Shown piece by piece: positions 54,533 to 63,149 of a stretch of 64,000 bases of DNA (positions are counted from its first letter, which is position 1; each line of letters opens with the position of its first letter). Under the pieces are notes generated by a model. It saw only the letters and a list, made by a program, of their open reading frames with translations. It had not been told where the DNA came from and made no database searches. This DNA is from Winogradskyella ludwigii (GTDB taxonomy: Bacteria > Bacteroidota > Bacteroidia > Flavobacteriales > Flavobacteriaceae): positions 62,001-126,000 of the forward strand of contig NZ_JABFDF010000002.1 of NCBI RefSeq assembly GCF_013403985.1, given 5' to 3'. A program made the position numbers and the translations under genes.

Positions 54533-55930
54533 ATGAATATTACAGCTGCTTATACAGACCTCTATCAAATTACAATGGCTCAAGTTTATTTTGGCACAAA
54601 ACCCAATGGACGAGCGGTCTTTGATTATTATTTTCGACACAATCCGTTTAAAAGTGGTTATTCCATTTTTGCAGGATTAGAAGATGTTTTGGATATTCTT
54701 GAAACTCTAGAGTTCTCAGCAACAGATATTTCATATTTAAAAGAAAAAGGATTTGAAAGTGATTTTTTAGAGTATTTAAAGAATTTTCGTTTTAAAGGAA
54801 ATATTTATTCAAGTAAAGAGGGTGATGTTGTGTTTCCCAACAGACCAATCTTGCAGGTGGAAGCTAATATTATTGAAGCACAGATTATTGAGACACTTTT
54901 ATTGAACATTCTCAATTTTCAAACCTTAATCGCAACAAAAGCAAGCCGAATAAAATTCAGTGCTAAAGATGGTATATTATTAGATATGGGTTTACGTCGT
55001 GCACATGCTACAGGTGGCTATTATGCCTCTAGAGCTGCTGCTATTGGTGGTTTTGACAGTACAAGTAATGTTAAAGCTGCCGAGGATTATAACATTCCTT
55101 CCTCCGGTACTATGGCGCATTCTTTTATTCAAAGTTATGACGAAGAATTAGACGCTTTTAGAGATTTCGCTAAAATGCGACCAGAAAATTGCGTCCTCTT
55201 AATTGATACTTATAATACCCTTAAAAGTGGATTGCCAAATGCCATTACGGTAGCCAAAGAAATGGAAAAAAGAGGCGATTCTCTGTTAGGTGTTCGTTTA
55301 GACAGTGGTGATTTAGCTTATTTATCTAAAAAAACACGTGCTATATTAGATGATGCCAATTTGAGTTATGTAAAAATTGTAGCGTCTAACCAACTGGATG
55401 AATATGTAATAAAAAGTTTGAAAGAACAAGGCGCATCTATTGATATTTTTGGTGTTGGTACAAACTTAGTTACAGGAAAACCAGATGCTGCACTAGATGG
55501 TGTTTATAAATTAGCAGAATATAACGACACACCAAGAATTAAACTTTCTGAAAATATTATTAAAATCTCGCTTCCTTTTAAAAAGCAAGTTTACCGTATG
55601 CTAGATGAAAATGACATGTTTTACGGTGCTGATGCTATAACACTTTCTGCTGAAGATAAAGTTGCACTTATGGAACATCCTTTTGATACAACTAAAAGTT
55701 TAGACCTTAATTCTTTTAAACATGAACCGTTGCTTGAACCCGTAATGAAAGACGGAAAAAGAATACTTCCATCGCGCTCGGTTACAGAAATTTCCAAATA
55801 TTCTCAATCGCGTTTAGAACAACTTCCTAATGAATATAAACGTTTTCAGAATCCGCATATTTATAAAATTGGACTTAGTTCAGCACTTAAGAAAGAACGT
55901 GACTTATTAATTAAAAAACATAAATTCTAG
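54533..55930 (+). CDS. pncB: Nicotinate phosphoribosyltransferase
   Basis: Converts nicotinate and PRPP to nicotinate mononucleotide (Preiss-Handler NAD salvage). The 465 residues show AAYTDLYQITMAQVYF at the N-terminus, DMGLRRAHATGGYYASRAA, the catalytic-histidine segment PSSGTMAHSFIQSYDEE and VRLDSGDLAYLS. It is followed after 38 bases by the nicotinamidase gene, whose product supplies nicotinate, so the two act in sequence. Confidence 0.95.
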   Translation: MNITAAYTDLYQITMAQVYFGTKPNGRAVFDYYFRHNPFKSGYSIFAGLEDVLDILETLEFSATDISYLKEKGFESDFLEYLKNFRFKGNIYSSKEGDVVFPNRPILQVEANIIEAQIIETLLLNILNFQTLIATKASRIKFSAKDGILLDMGLRRAHATGGYYASRAAAIGGFDSTSNVKAAEDYNIPSSGTMAHSFIQSYDEELDAFRDFAKMRPENCVLLIDTYNTLKSGLPNAITVAKEMEKRGDSLLGVRLDSGDLAYLSKKTRAILDDANLSYVKIVASNQLDEYVIKSLKEQGASIDIFGVGTNLVTGKPDAALDGVYKLAEYNDTPRIKLSENIIKISLPFKKQVYRMLDENDMFYGADAITLSAEDKVALMEHPFDTTKSLDLNSFKHEPLLEPVMKDGKRILPSRSVTEISKYSQSRLEQLPNEYKRFQNPHIYKIGLSSALKKERDLLIKKHKF

Positions 55931-55968
55931 ACTAACTTAACAAAATAATTCAAAATTAAATTCTACTT

Positions 55969-56577
55969 ATGAAAACGCTATTGATCATAGATGTACAGAA
56001 CGATTTTATACCCAACGGTTCTCTTCCTGTACCCAATGGTAATCAAATTGTGCCAGTAATTAATAAGATTCAAGATAAATTTGATTTAGTAATTGGCACA
56101 CAAGATTGGCATCCTAAAGACCACATAAGTTTTGCTAGTAATCATGAAGGGAAATCTAATTTTGATGTTATTGAAATTCATAAAAAACCACAAACATTAT
56201 GGCCAAACCATTGCGTGCAAGGCACAAAAGGTGCAGAATTTCATCCGGATTTAAAAACTAAGAAATTTGAAGCTATTTTTAGAAAAGGAACAGATAAAAC
56301 CATTGATAGTTACAGCGCTTTTTATGACAATGGCCATTTAAAATCAACCGGATTAGCTGGTTATTTAAAAGAAAAAGGAACCACAGAGCTTTATCTATGT
56401 GGCTTAGCAGCAGATATCTGTGTTTACTTTTCTATTATGGATGCTTTCAAAGAAGGATTTGATTGCTTTTTAATTGAAGATGCTTCTAAAGCATTGGATA
56501 ATATAGAATTTGAAAAGCTTAAGAAAGAAATGATTGCAATGGGAATTAAGATGATAACATCAGCATCTATTCAATAG
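55969..56577 (+). CDS. pncA: Nicotinamidase
   Basis: Hydrolyses nicotinamide to nicotinate and ammonia. The 202 residues carry the catalytic triad D8 (IIDVQNDF), K106 (FRKGTD) and C151 (GLAADICVYFS), and metal ligands D46, H48 and H52 in TQDWHPKDH. It forms an NAD-salvage pair with pncB. Confidence 0.95.
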   Translation: MKTLLIIDVQNDFIPNGSLPVPNGNQIVPVINKIQDKFDLVIGTQDWHPKDHISFASNHEGKSNFDVIEIHKKPQTLWPNHCVQGTKGAEFHPDLKTKKFEAIFRKGTDKTIDSYSAFYDNGHLKSTGLAGYLKEKGTTELYLCGLAADICVYFSIMDAFKEGFDCFLIEDASKALDNIEFEKLKKEMIAMGIKMITSASIQ

Positions 56578-56640
56578 TTTTAGGGCTATTAAATAGATGA
56601 GTAATTTATGTTAATTCAGTTCTAATTTGTAACTATCATT

Positions 56641-56778
56641 TTAGCTTACTTTTCTTGTGCCTCCATGTCCACCAGCCACAACTAACATTATTTTTATGCT
56701 TAAATAAATAAATTTAAAAAATTGAATGATAGGATTCATCATTTTAAATCTTTGATATTTTGATATTCTTTGTGTCAT
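56641..56778 (-). CDS. Conserved 45-residue protein, copy 2
   Basis: Second copy of the small protein at 54094-54234: identical through GGHGGTR (residues 1-42), then KVS instead of ENVK. Ten codons in the shared part differ, all synonymously (for example Leu CTT to TTA, Val GTT to GTG, Gly GGA to GGT). It lies 54 bases after the SQR-like gene on the same strand and may be cotranscribed with it. A partial palindrome (AAGGTTTT...AAAACCTT) sits in the gap. Overlooked by length cutoffs. Function unknown. Confidence 0.8.
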   Translation of the reverse strand: MTQRISKYQRFKMMNPIIQFFKFIYLSIKIMLVVAGGHGGTRKVS

Positions 56779-56832
56779 AATATTTAAATTTTCAAGGTTT
56801 TATTTCTGTGACTTCACTAATTTTTAAAAACC

Positions 56833-58290
56833 TTATTCAGGAATCAACCACCAAAATGGTCTCATTTTAGCTTTATAAATAAAAGCATAGTGCAAGGCTA
56901 ATTTTAGCCAGTGACCTGCCAAACCAATTTCTCCAAAAGTTTTACCAAGTTGACGACCTTGTGTTTTAGGATACTTTTCATAATCTGGAACAATTGGAAA
57001 TGTGGTAATGCTAACTCCACTACCATCAAGTAATCCAAATCCTGCAGAAGCAATACAAGCAGCTCCCATATTTCCCATAGAACCTTTGTGGCTTAATGAC
57101 TCTTTTCCATTCTTTATGGAATCTATAATATTATCTGCTACTAATTTCGCGGTTATACCAGAAGGCATACCTGTTCTTGGTGGTGCAGGTGTAATATCAG
57201 TTCCATTTTTACTTTTTCTTGGCTTAGATATTGAATGTGGTGGCGCAAATGCAATACCTGGTGCAAAAATGTTTTTATAACTTGGATTTTGATAGGTTTC
57301 TGGCCAATCTCTAACCGACCATTCTTCGTAGGGTTTTGATGTATAATCTGCATCAACTAACATAAATCCTTTAAACAACTTCTCTGTAATATCATTATCG
57401 TTTTTATCATAAGCTTTAAAACCATGACCTGAAAACGACGGAATTAACATTGCAAAATCATAAGATTCTGATTTATGTTCACCTTCAAGATTTTCGTAAT
57501 GTGCTACTCCATCTTCAATCTTATTGACTCCAGCACCTAAAATCCATTTTATGTCTCTGTCTTCAAAAATCATCTCAATCATTTCATGAGATTTCATCGT
57601 TAAACTTCCATAACTCATTAACATACCATCCATTCCAAAATCTCCTAATTGGTATTCGTTAGAAATCCAAGTAACTTCAGCCATATCACGTACATTATGC
57701 TTGCGTAATTCTTGTTCTACATTTAAGATATATTCAAAAGCAGCTCCTTGGCAAGTAGATTTTGCATGACCTGTACCAATTAATATTTTAGCTTTTTTAC
57801 CAGCTTTCATTTGCTCAATAACCGTTTTCAAACCTTCCCAAGCATGGTCTGCATGCGTATATGTACAAACAGAATAAGCTTTGTTTTTTCCAGGAATTAA
57901 ACCTTCAGTGGCTTCAAAATTAAGTTTTGGTCCTGTGGAATTGATTAAATAATCATAAGTTATTTTTTCTTGTTTTCCTTTTTCATCTCCTACTACATAT
58001 TCTGATAAAACATAAGGTTTTGCTTCTGTACTATCGCCTTCAGGATGAAACGAAATTGCTTTAGCTTGTTTATAACCAATTCCTTTCTTTTTATATAATG
58101 GCGCTAATGGAAAATAAATTTTTTCTGATTTCATTCTTCCAATTCCAACCCAAATATTAGAAGGAACCCACTGGTAATTACTATTAGGTGATACTACAAC
58201 AACCTCGTGCTTTTTTGATAATTTTCTACGTAAATGAGTTGCTGCAACGTGACCAGAAATTCCGGCTCCAAGAATGACAATTTTAGACAT
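56833..58290 (-). CDS. Sulfide:quinone oxidoreductase-like FAD protein
   Basis: A 485-residue flavoprotein of the SQR/flavocytochrome c-sulfide dehydrogenase group. The FAD-binding GAGISGHVAA is at the N-terminus. Three candidate redox cysteines are C142 (YSVCTYTHAD), C180 (KSTCQGAAFE) and C412 (GAACIASAGFG). RTGMPSGITAKLVADNI is the C-terminal family segment. No signal peptide is seen; SQRs are membrane-peripheral. Sulfide oxidation to polysulfide with quinone reduction is the likely reaction, but related proteins act on other reductants. Two palindromes lie upstream. The microprotein copy 2 follows it. Confidence 0.83.
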   Translation of the reverse strand: MSKIVILGAGISGHVAATHLRRKLSKKHEVVVVSPNSNYQWVPSNIWVGIGRMKSEKIYFPLAPLYKKKGIGYKQAKAISFHPEGDSTEAKPYVLSEYVVGDEKGKQEKITYDYLINSTGPKLNFEATEGLIPGKNKAYSVCTYTHADHAWEGLKTVIEQMKAGKKAKILIGTGHAKSTCQGAAFEYILNVEQELRKHNVRDMAEVTWISNEYQLGDFGMDGMLMSYGSLTMKSHEMIEMIFEDRDIKWILGAGVNKIEDGVAHYENLEGEHKSESYDFAMLIPSFSGHGFKAYDKNDNDITEKLFKGFMLVDADYTSKPYEEWSVRDWPETYQNPSYKNIFAPGIAFAPPHSISKPRKSKNGTDITPAPPRTGMPSGITAKLVADNIIDSIKNGKESLSHKGSMGNMGAACIASAGFGLLDGSGVSITTFPIVPDYEKYPKTQGRQLGKTFGEIGLAGHWLKLALHYAFIYKAKMRPFWWLIPE

Positions 58291-58347
58291 TTTCTTATAA
58301 TTTAGTGATATGAAATTAGTTGAATAATTAAGCTTATGAAATGATTT

Positions 58348-58362
58348 AGGTCATTTTGACCT
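58348..58362. promoter_or_regulatory. 15-base palindrome upstream of SQR-like gene
   Basis: AGGTCA-TTT-TGACCT is a perfect palindrome 58 bases before the SQR start, with an extra AAGGTCAT half at about 58395. Distinct from the GTAAC palindrome, it may bind a dedicated regulator. Confidence 0.4.
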
Positions 58363-58422
58363 TTGGACTAATTAATAACTTTAACTAGAGTATAAAGGTC
58401 ATATTTTCAAATAAAACTAACC

Positions 58423-58436
58423 GTAACTATTGTTAC
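58423..58436. promoter_or_regulatory. GTAAC-N4-GTTAC palindrome upstream of SQR-like gene
   Basis: Exact GTAAC-TATT-GTTAC, 133-146 bases before the SQR start and just before the end of the T9SS fragment at 58453. Confidence 0.5.
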
Positions 58437-58452
58437 ACTATGACGTAATTAA

Positions 58453-58995
58453 TTAAAGCTTTATAATTTTTTTCTCTAATGTATGTTGCTTATTCTTGAC
58501 TACTAAAATGTATTCGCCAGAAGCCATATTAGTTAAGTCTAGGGATATCTCCTTTAAACCAATAGATTTTTCAATCGGTATTGATTTCACATTTTCACCT
58601 AAGAGATTATAAACTTCTAAAGTGTTCTGATCAGTGTTTGGAATGAATACTTCAATAGAAAAAATACCATTAGAAGGGTTTGGGTAAATTTTAATATTGT
58701 AAATATTATTAGGATTAAGCGCTACTTCATTTACACTTAAAGTTGATTTATTAATAAAGACCTTAAAAGCCAAATTACTTACACTACTCTGCGTACCGTC
58801 ATTTATGAAAAATATATTCTCTTGAGTGCTTTCAATTCCGCCAAAAACATAACCAACATGAGTTACTCCATCTTGTAAATTATTAATATCTACTATTTCG
58901 TTTGTTAGGTAATTTAAGTCATTATTTAGTGGAATAAACTCTGAGCCAGAACCCAAAAATGTTGGCATTTCTATACCCAAACTACTTTCTGTCAT
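58453..58995 (-). pseudogene. 3' fragment of T9SS beta-propeller gene (sorting domain)
   Basis: A 180-residue frame with no signal peptide, ending in a T9SS type A sorting domain (IYPNPSNGIFSIEV, LEVYNLLGENVKSI, LTNMASGEYILVVKN). It overlaps the 3' end of the frame at 58992 by 4 bases (ATGA) in another frame. The sorting domain is useless without an export signal, so the two frames are most simply one gene split by the loss of one base between GAT GGC and ATG ACA near 58994-58998. Confidence 0.75.
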
Positions 58996-60062
58996 AGGCC
59001 ATCGCTAAATCTAGACACTTTACTAATCGTTTTTACAAAAGGTACATTATCATCTTGAATAAGATTATTGTTAACATCTAATTTGTATTGGCTCATTCCA
59101 CCAAAAAACAAAGTATGCATTACGTTATTTGAAGTATCATAAATTGGTACTTTAGCACTATGATATTGACTTAAATATTGATTGAATGCATTATTAACAG
59201 CATATCCTGAAGCTGTTATGTCTACACAATTTAACCATGGTAAATTTGCCGTATGTTGAAAAACACCACTAAACATAGTGAATCCTGGTGTTCCATCAGG
59301 AAATATTTGAGGTGCCATGTTATAATCTCTTCGGTGTAAATTATTAGTGTCGTTTTGTGCAGAGTAGTTTACGATTGAAAGGTTTGTTCCATCATCACTG
59401 ATTTCAAAAGTTCGTATTTCATCTGTATAATTTTGAATGAATCCTGGTCCATTATTTGGTCCTTGTGGATTATATCTTCCTTCAAAATACTGTCCTCCGC
59501 ACAAATAAAACACATCATTTAATAAACCCAAATGTCCTCCTGTAACGGCTAAATTAGAATTTGAGATTTGTCTAAAAAAAGAAACAATACTTGCGTTATT
59601 AATAACAGCATTTGCTAACCCATCGACATCAATAGCGGTTAATTTATCATAAGTTATATGGTCATTTTGTGTGGCACTATAACCATAACCACCAATGCTG
59701 TATAATGTGTTTCCTCTTTGAACAAACTCTTGATTTGTAGATTGTAATTGTTCAAAAAGAGAAGTAGGTAGCACATCAATAGATGTACTCCAAGTTTGGT
59801 TTGCTACTGCATCTATAACATACACACTTTTGTTGTTATCATTTTCCTGAAAAGCGGCAAAGGGCTGTCGTTGATGTAAACCATCAATCCGTCCTCCTAT
59901 GACTATCCATTTTCCATCTGAAGTTTTTCCCCATGAAAAAGAATGCACGTTTGGCGCACCTGTAATAGTTAATGGTTCTATTTGAACCGTAAATTGGTCT
60001 TGTGCAAATAAATTTATACTTGTCAAAAAAGAGAGAACGAATACTAAAACCTTGTATTTCAT
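58992..60062 (-). pseudogene. 5' fragment of T9SS beta-propeller gene (signal peptide and propeller)
   Basis: A 356-residue frame starting with signal MKYKVLVFVLSFLTSINLFA (ATG 60062; an extension to 60098 is possible). Kelch-like blades are seen: GKWIVIGGRIDG, NTLYSIGGYGYSA, NDVFYLCGGQYFEG, HTLFFGGMSQYKLD. It ends KVSRFSDGL and then stops, lacking the C-terminal sorting domain found in the next frame. It is probably a secreted propeller protein inactivated by a frameshift, or a sequencing error. A one-mismatch GTAAC palindrome lies 49-62 bases upstream of the ATG. Confidence 0.75.
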
Positions 60063-60110
60063 AATTAGAGGGTTGAGCATTAAAGGTAGGACTAACAAAA
60101 AACAAATACT

Positions 60111-60124
60111 GTATCTATTGTTAC
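60111..60124. promoter_or_regulatory. GTATC-N4-GTTAC, one-mismatch copy of the shared palindrome
   Basis: GTATC-TATT-GTTAC differs from the exact palindrome at one base and shares its TATT spacer with the SQR copy. It lies 49-62 bases before the propeller gene ATG, almost the same distance as the tolC site. Confidence 0.4.
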
Positions 60125-60130
60125 ACTAGA

Positions 60131-61252
60131 TTAATTGGTCTTCTTATAACTCCAAACGGCTAATCCATTCATTATAAAAGCATAAAGTGCCGTTTTTAAT
60201 AACTGAGGAAGAATATCGTTAAAACCAGAACCTTTTAGCATTACCATACGCATCACTTCTACAAAATATCGTATTGGGTTAAATTCCGTAAGTGTTTGTG
60301 CCCATTTTGGCATACTCTCTATTGGTGTAAATAAACCACTCATTAAAATAAAAATAACGGTAAAAAACCACGCAATAAACATAGCTTGTTGTTGCGTATC
60401 TGTAAAATTGGAAATGAATAGACCAATACCTAAAATAACTAAAATATAAATTGAAGTATATAAATACATAAGCGGTAAACTCCCAAGCATTGGAACATTA
60501 AAAATGACTTTCGCCAAAATTAAGCCAACGGTTAATAAACCCATTCCTATGACCCAAAATGGAAAAAGCTTTCCAATAATAAACTGGCTTTTTTTAATTG
60601 GTGTAACGTTGATTTGCTCTAACGTACCTATTTCTTTTTCGCGTACGACATTCATTCCAGATAAGAATAAAGTAATCATAGTTACTAGTAAAACTAAGAT
60701 TCCTGGAACCATAAAGGTTTTATAATTAAGAGTTTCGTTATACCAAAATAAAGGAATCGTTTCGATATTTATTGGTTGAATTTGCTGGTCTGAAATTTGT
60801 AACAAATCAACCTTTATGTTTTGATTAAAACGTTGTACAATTTGTGTGACATATACATTTTCTACACCTGCTGCTGCTCCATCAATGGCATTTATTGTGA
60901 CTCCTAAATTATTATGTTTTTCCTTTTGTAAATCGCGTTCAAAATATTGTGGAATATTTAGAAGTACATCGACCTCTCCTTTCAACATCGCTGAACTAGC
61001 TTCTGCTTGTGATGGGAAATCTGTTAATACTTCAAAATAGGTTGAGGCATTAAATTTTTCGACTAAGGCTCTAGATGTTGGTGTATGGTCATTATCAATA
61101 TAAGCGAATTTGATGTTTCTGACTTCAAACGTTGCTGCATTAGATAAAATAACGAGCTGTAATATTGGCAAAACAAAGATAATAGGAAGCATGCCTTTAT
61201 TTCTAAAGATTTGCTTGAACTCCTTTTGTATGATGTATAGAATTGTTTTCAT
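60131..61252 (-). CDS. ABC-2 type exporter permease
   Basis: A 373-residue permease of the YbhR/YbhS (DrrB-like) type. It has an N-terminal transmembrane helix (IIFVLPILQLVILSNAA), a large periplasmic domain (about 45-175) and five C-terminal helices with the conserved VREKEIGTLEQINVTPIKK coupling segment. It is the second of two permeases in the operon and is separated from the first by 200 bases of palindromic repeat. Confidence 0.9.
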   Translation of the reverse strand: MKTILYIIQKEFKQIFRNKGMLPIIFVLPILQLVILSNAATFEVRNIKFAYIDNDHTPTSRALVEKFNASTYFEVLTDFPSQAEASSAMLKGEVDVLLNIPQYFERDLQKEKHNNLGVTINAIDGAAAGVENVYVTQIVQRFNQNIKVDLLQISDQQIQPINIETIPLFWYNETLNYKTFMVPGILVLLVTMITLFLSGMNVVREKEIGTLEQINVTPIKKSQFIIGKLFPFWVIGMGLLTVGLILAKVIFNVPMLGSLPLMYLYTSIYILVILGIGLFISNFTDTQQQAMFIAWFFTVIFILMSGLFTPIESMPKWAQTLTEFNPIRYFVEVMRMVMLKGSGFNDILPQLLKTALYAFIMNGLAVWSYKKTN

Positions 61253-61257
61253 ATTAC

Positions 61258-61275
61258 TTCCTGCGTAGACAGGAA
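61258..61275. repeat. Small palindrome before the second permease gene
   Basis: TTCCTG-CGTAGA-CAGGAA, the frequent flavobacterial extragenic type, just upstream of the permease start. A similar imperfect element lies at 62565. Confidence 0.7.
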
Positions 61276-61310
61276 TGTGTTTTATTAAATTGCTTAACTC
61301 ATTTTTTTTT

Positions 61311-61390
61311 ACACCCCTAAAGTCCCCTCAAGGGGACAATCGTCCGATTCAACTGAGTGAATTGTCCCCTTGAGGGGACTTTAGGGGTGT
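61311..61390. repeat. Large perfect inverted repeat (30-base arms) with nested hairpins
   Basis: Arms 61311-61340 and 61361-61390 are exact reverse complements over 30 bases around a 20-base centre. Each arm begins or ends with ACACCCCTAAAG and itself contains GTCCCCT-CA-AGGGGAC, so the DNA or RNA can form either one long hairpin or two smaller ones. It is GC-rich compared with its surroundings and is flanked by T-rich runs on both sides. It lies inside the ABC operon, between the permease genes. Confidence 0.93.
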
Positions 61391-61452
61391 TTTCTTTTTT
61401 TTAATATTTCATCTTTTTCTATCCATTACTTATTGAAAGATTAAATGCTTTC

Positions 61453-62559
61453 TCACTCCAACCTAATTTTATATTTCTTCACACTTAATCCTATAAAAAA
61501 GATGGTCATTCCGACTAAAATCAAGGTCTCTTTCCAAATAAATTGAATGCCAACGCCTTTAAGCATTATTCCTTTTATAATGATAATGAACCATTTTGCA
61601 GGTATGATATTACTAATGACTTGCAATGGTAAAGGCATACTTGATATTGGAAAAATAAAACCTGACAATAATATTACAGGTAGCATTAATCCCATTAAAG
61701 AAATCATCATTGCTGTTTGTTGCGTTGCAGAAATCGTTGAAATTAAAATCCCTAAAGCTAAAGATGTTATGATAAATAAAACGCTTTCAAAACCTAACAA
61801 AAACAAGCTGCCTTGAACTGGCATTTTAAATATGAATATGCTTAAAACTACTATTACTATTGCATTTATAATAGAGAGAAAAATATAAGGAAACACTTTA
61901 CCAATAATGACTTGAATTGGCTTTATTGGTGATACTAAAAGGATTTCCATAGTGCCTAATTCCTTTTCTCTTGTAATGGAAATAGACGTCATCATAGCAG
62001 AAACTAGCATTAAAATAATAGTCATAACACCAGGAACAAACATGTACACACTTTTTAATTCTGGATTATAAACCATACGTGTTTGTGGTATAATTTGATA
62101 AGTAATGGTGATGTCTTTGTTCAATTCTTTTTGATATTGTTGAAGAATAGCATTTACATAATTACTTATGGTATTTGCTGTATTTGGGTCTGTTGCATCA
62201 GTAATAATTTGGACTGTGGCTTTATTATCTTTGATTAAGTTTTTACTGAAATCTTTCTCAAAATTTAAAACGGCTTTTACTTTTCCTTTTTTGAAAATCG
62301 TTTCAATATCAGATTCCCTTTCAATAAATTGATTAATACTGAAATATTTTGAAGCTGAAATTTTATTTATTATTTCTTCGGTTGTAGTATCTTTTGAATG
62401 GTCTAAAATGGCAATATCTACATTATTGATTTCATTGGTAATGGCAAAACCGAAGAGCATTATTTGGGCAATTGGCATGCCGAAAAGGATAAACAATGAG
62501 CGTCTATCTCTAAAAATGTGGTAGAATTCTTTTTTTATGAAACCTATGAATCTTTTCAT
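61453..62559 (-). CDS. ABC-2 type exporter permease
   Basis: A 368-residue permease paralogous to the one at 60131. Its N-terminal helix is SLFILFGMPIAQIMLFGFAI, followed by a periplasmic domain and the coupling segment TREKELGTMEILLVSPIKP. Five C-terminal helices include ATQQTAMMISLMGLMLPVILL. The two permeases are expected to form a heterodimer driven by the ATPase at 63225. The usual adaptor and TolC partners of this exporter type would lie beyond the right edge. Confidence 0.9.
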   Translation of the reverse strand: MKRFIGFIKKEFYHIFRDRRSLFILFGMPIAQIMLFGFAITNEINNVDIAILDHSKDTTTEEIINKISASKYFSINQFIERESDIETIFKKGKVKAVLNFEKDFSKNLIKDNKATVQIITDATDPNTANTISNYVNAILQQYQKELNKDITITYQIIPQTRMVYNPELKSVYMFVPGVMTIILMLVSAMMTSISITREKELGTMEILLVSPIKPIQVIIGKVFPYIFLSIINAIVIVVLSIFIFKMPVQGSLFLLGFESVLFIITSLALGILISTISATQQTAMMISLMGLMLPVILLSGFIFPISSMPLPLQVISNIIPAKWFIIIIKGIMLKGVGIQFIWKETLILVGMTIFFIGLSVKKYKIRLE

Positions 62560-62564
62560 GCTTT

Positions 62565-62584
62565 ATTCCTGCGAAAGCAAGAAT
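62565..62584. repeat. Imperfect palindrome before the first permease gene
   Basis: ATTCCTGC-GAAA-GCAAGAAT with one mismatch, similar to the element at 61258. Confidence 0.55.
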
Positions 62585-62636
62585 CTTTTAATTATTAATA
62601 CTTATTATCTCTGGTAGATTATCTTTATTTGTTTCT

Positions 62637-62722
62637 CGCATATTACGCAGATACTCGCAGATTTCTTTTTATTATGATTACGAGTACTTTTTCTGCGTAA
62701 ATCAGCGAAATCTGCGTGATAC
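62637..62722. repeat. Left boundary repeat of the GxxExxY cassette
   Basis: An 86-base imperfect palindrome built from CGCAGAT words. CGCAGATTTC (62656-62665) pairs exactly with GAAATCTGCG (62707-62716). It begins CGCATATTACGCAGATACTC and ends AATCAGCGAAATCTGCGTGA. A degenerate direct copy bounds the other side of the gene at 63150. Confidence 0.75.
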
Positions 62723-62731
62723 TATTTTTTT

Positions 62732-63118
62732 TTATAATCCGTTTACTTTTCTAAAAATTCCTTTTGGAATATCATCAACATTGAAATTCACTAAAATTCC
62801 TAGCTTTAATTCTGACATCTTTAAATAAGTTAAAACTTGTTTATGATGCACTTTTGCTAAAGTTTCAACTGATTTAATTTCTATTATGACTTTATTATCT
62901 ATTAATAAATCTAACCTAAAGCCTGATTCTAATTCAATACTATCATAAAATATTGGTAAAGTAACTTGCCTTCTAACATTTAATCCTTCTTTTTCTAATT
63001 CATAGCTTAAAACAGTTTCATAAACTGATTCTAATAAACCTGGACCTAATTCATTGTAGACTTTAAAAATTGCTCCTCTGATTAGGTAGGATATTTCGTT
63101 TTCTGTTTTTTCTGCCAT
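62732..63118 (-). CDS. GxxExxY protein (PD-(D/E)XK-like)
   Basis: A 128-residue protein starting MAEKTENEIS (ATG 63118; 15 extra residues upstream are possible). The namesake motif is GLLESVY (G27, E30, Y33). A nuclease-like core FRLDLLIDNKVIIEIKS gives D70, E80 and K82, the D-x9-ExK of the PD-(D/E)XK fold (PDDEXK_3). The biological role of the family is unknown. The gene interrupts an ABC exporter operon and is bounded by CGCAGAT-type repeats on both sides, so it is likely to have been inserted. Confidence 0.85.
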   Translation of the reverse strand: MAEKTENEISYLIRGAIFKVYNELGPGLLESVYETVLSYELEKEGLNVRRQVTLPIFYDSIELESGFRLDLLIDNKVIIEIKSVETLAKVHHKQVLTYLKMSELKLGILVNFNVDDIPKGIFRKVNGL

Positions 63119-63149
63119 AATTATTTGTTTTACTTTTCTATAATTCTCC

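Noticed and set aside
56578..56640. Terminator after pncA
   Set aside because: No stem with a T-run found in the 63-base gap.
61311..61390. Large inverted repeat as terminator of the first permease gene
   Set aside because: Read leftward, the stem is followed by A-rich RNA, not U; the second permease is expected to be in the same transcript.
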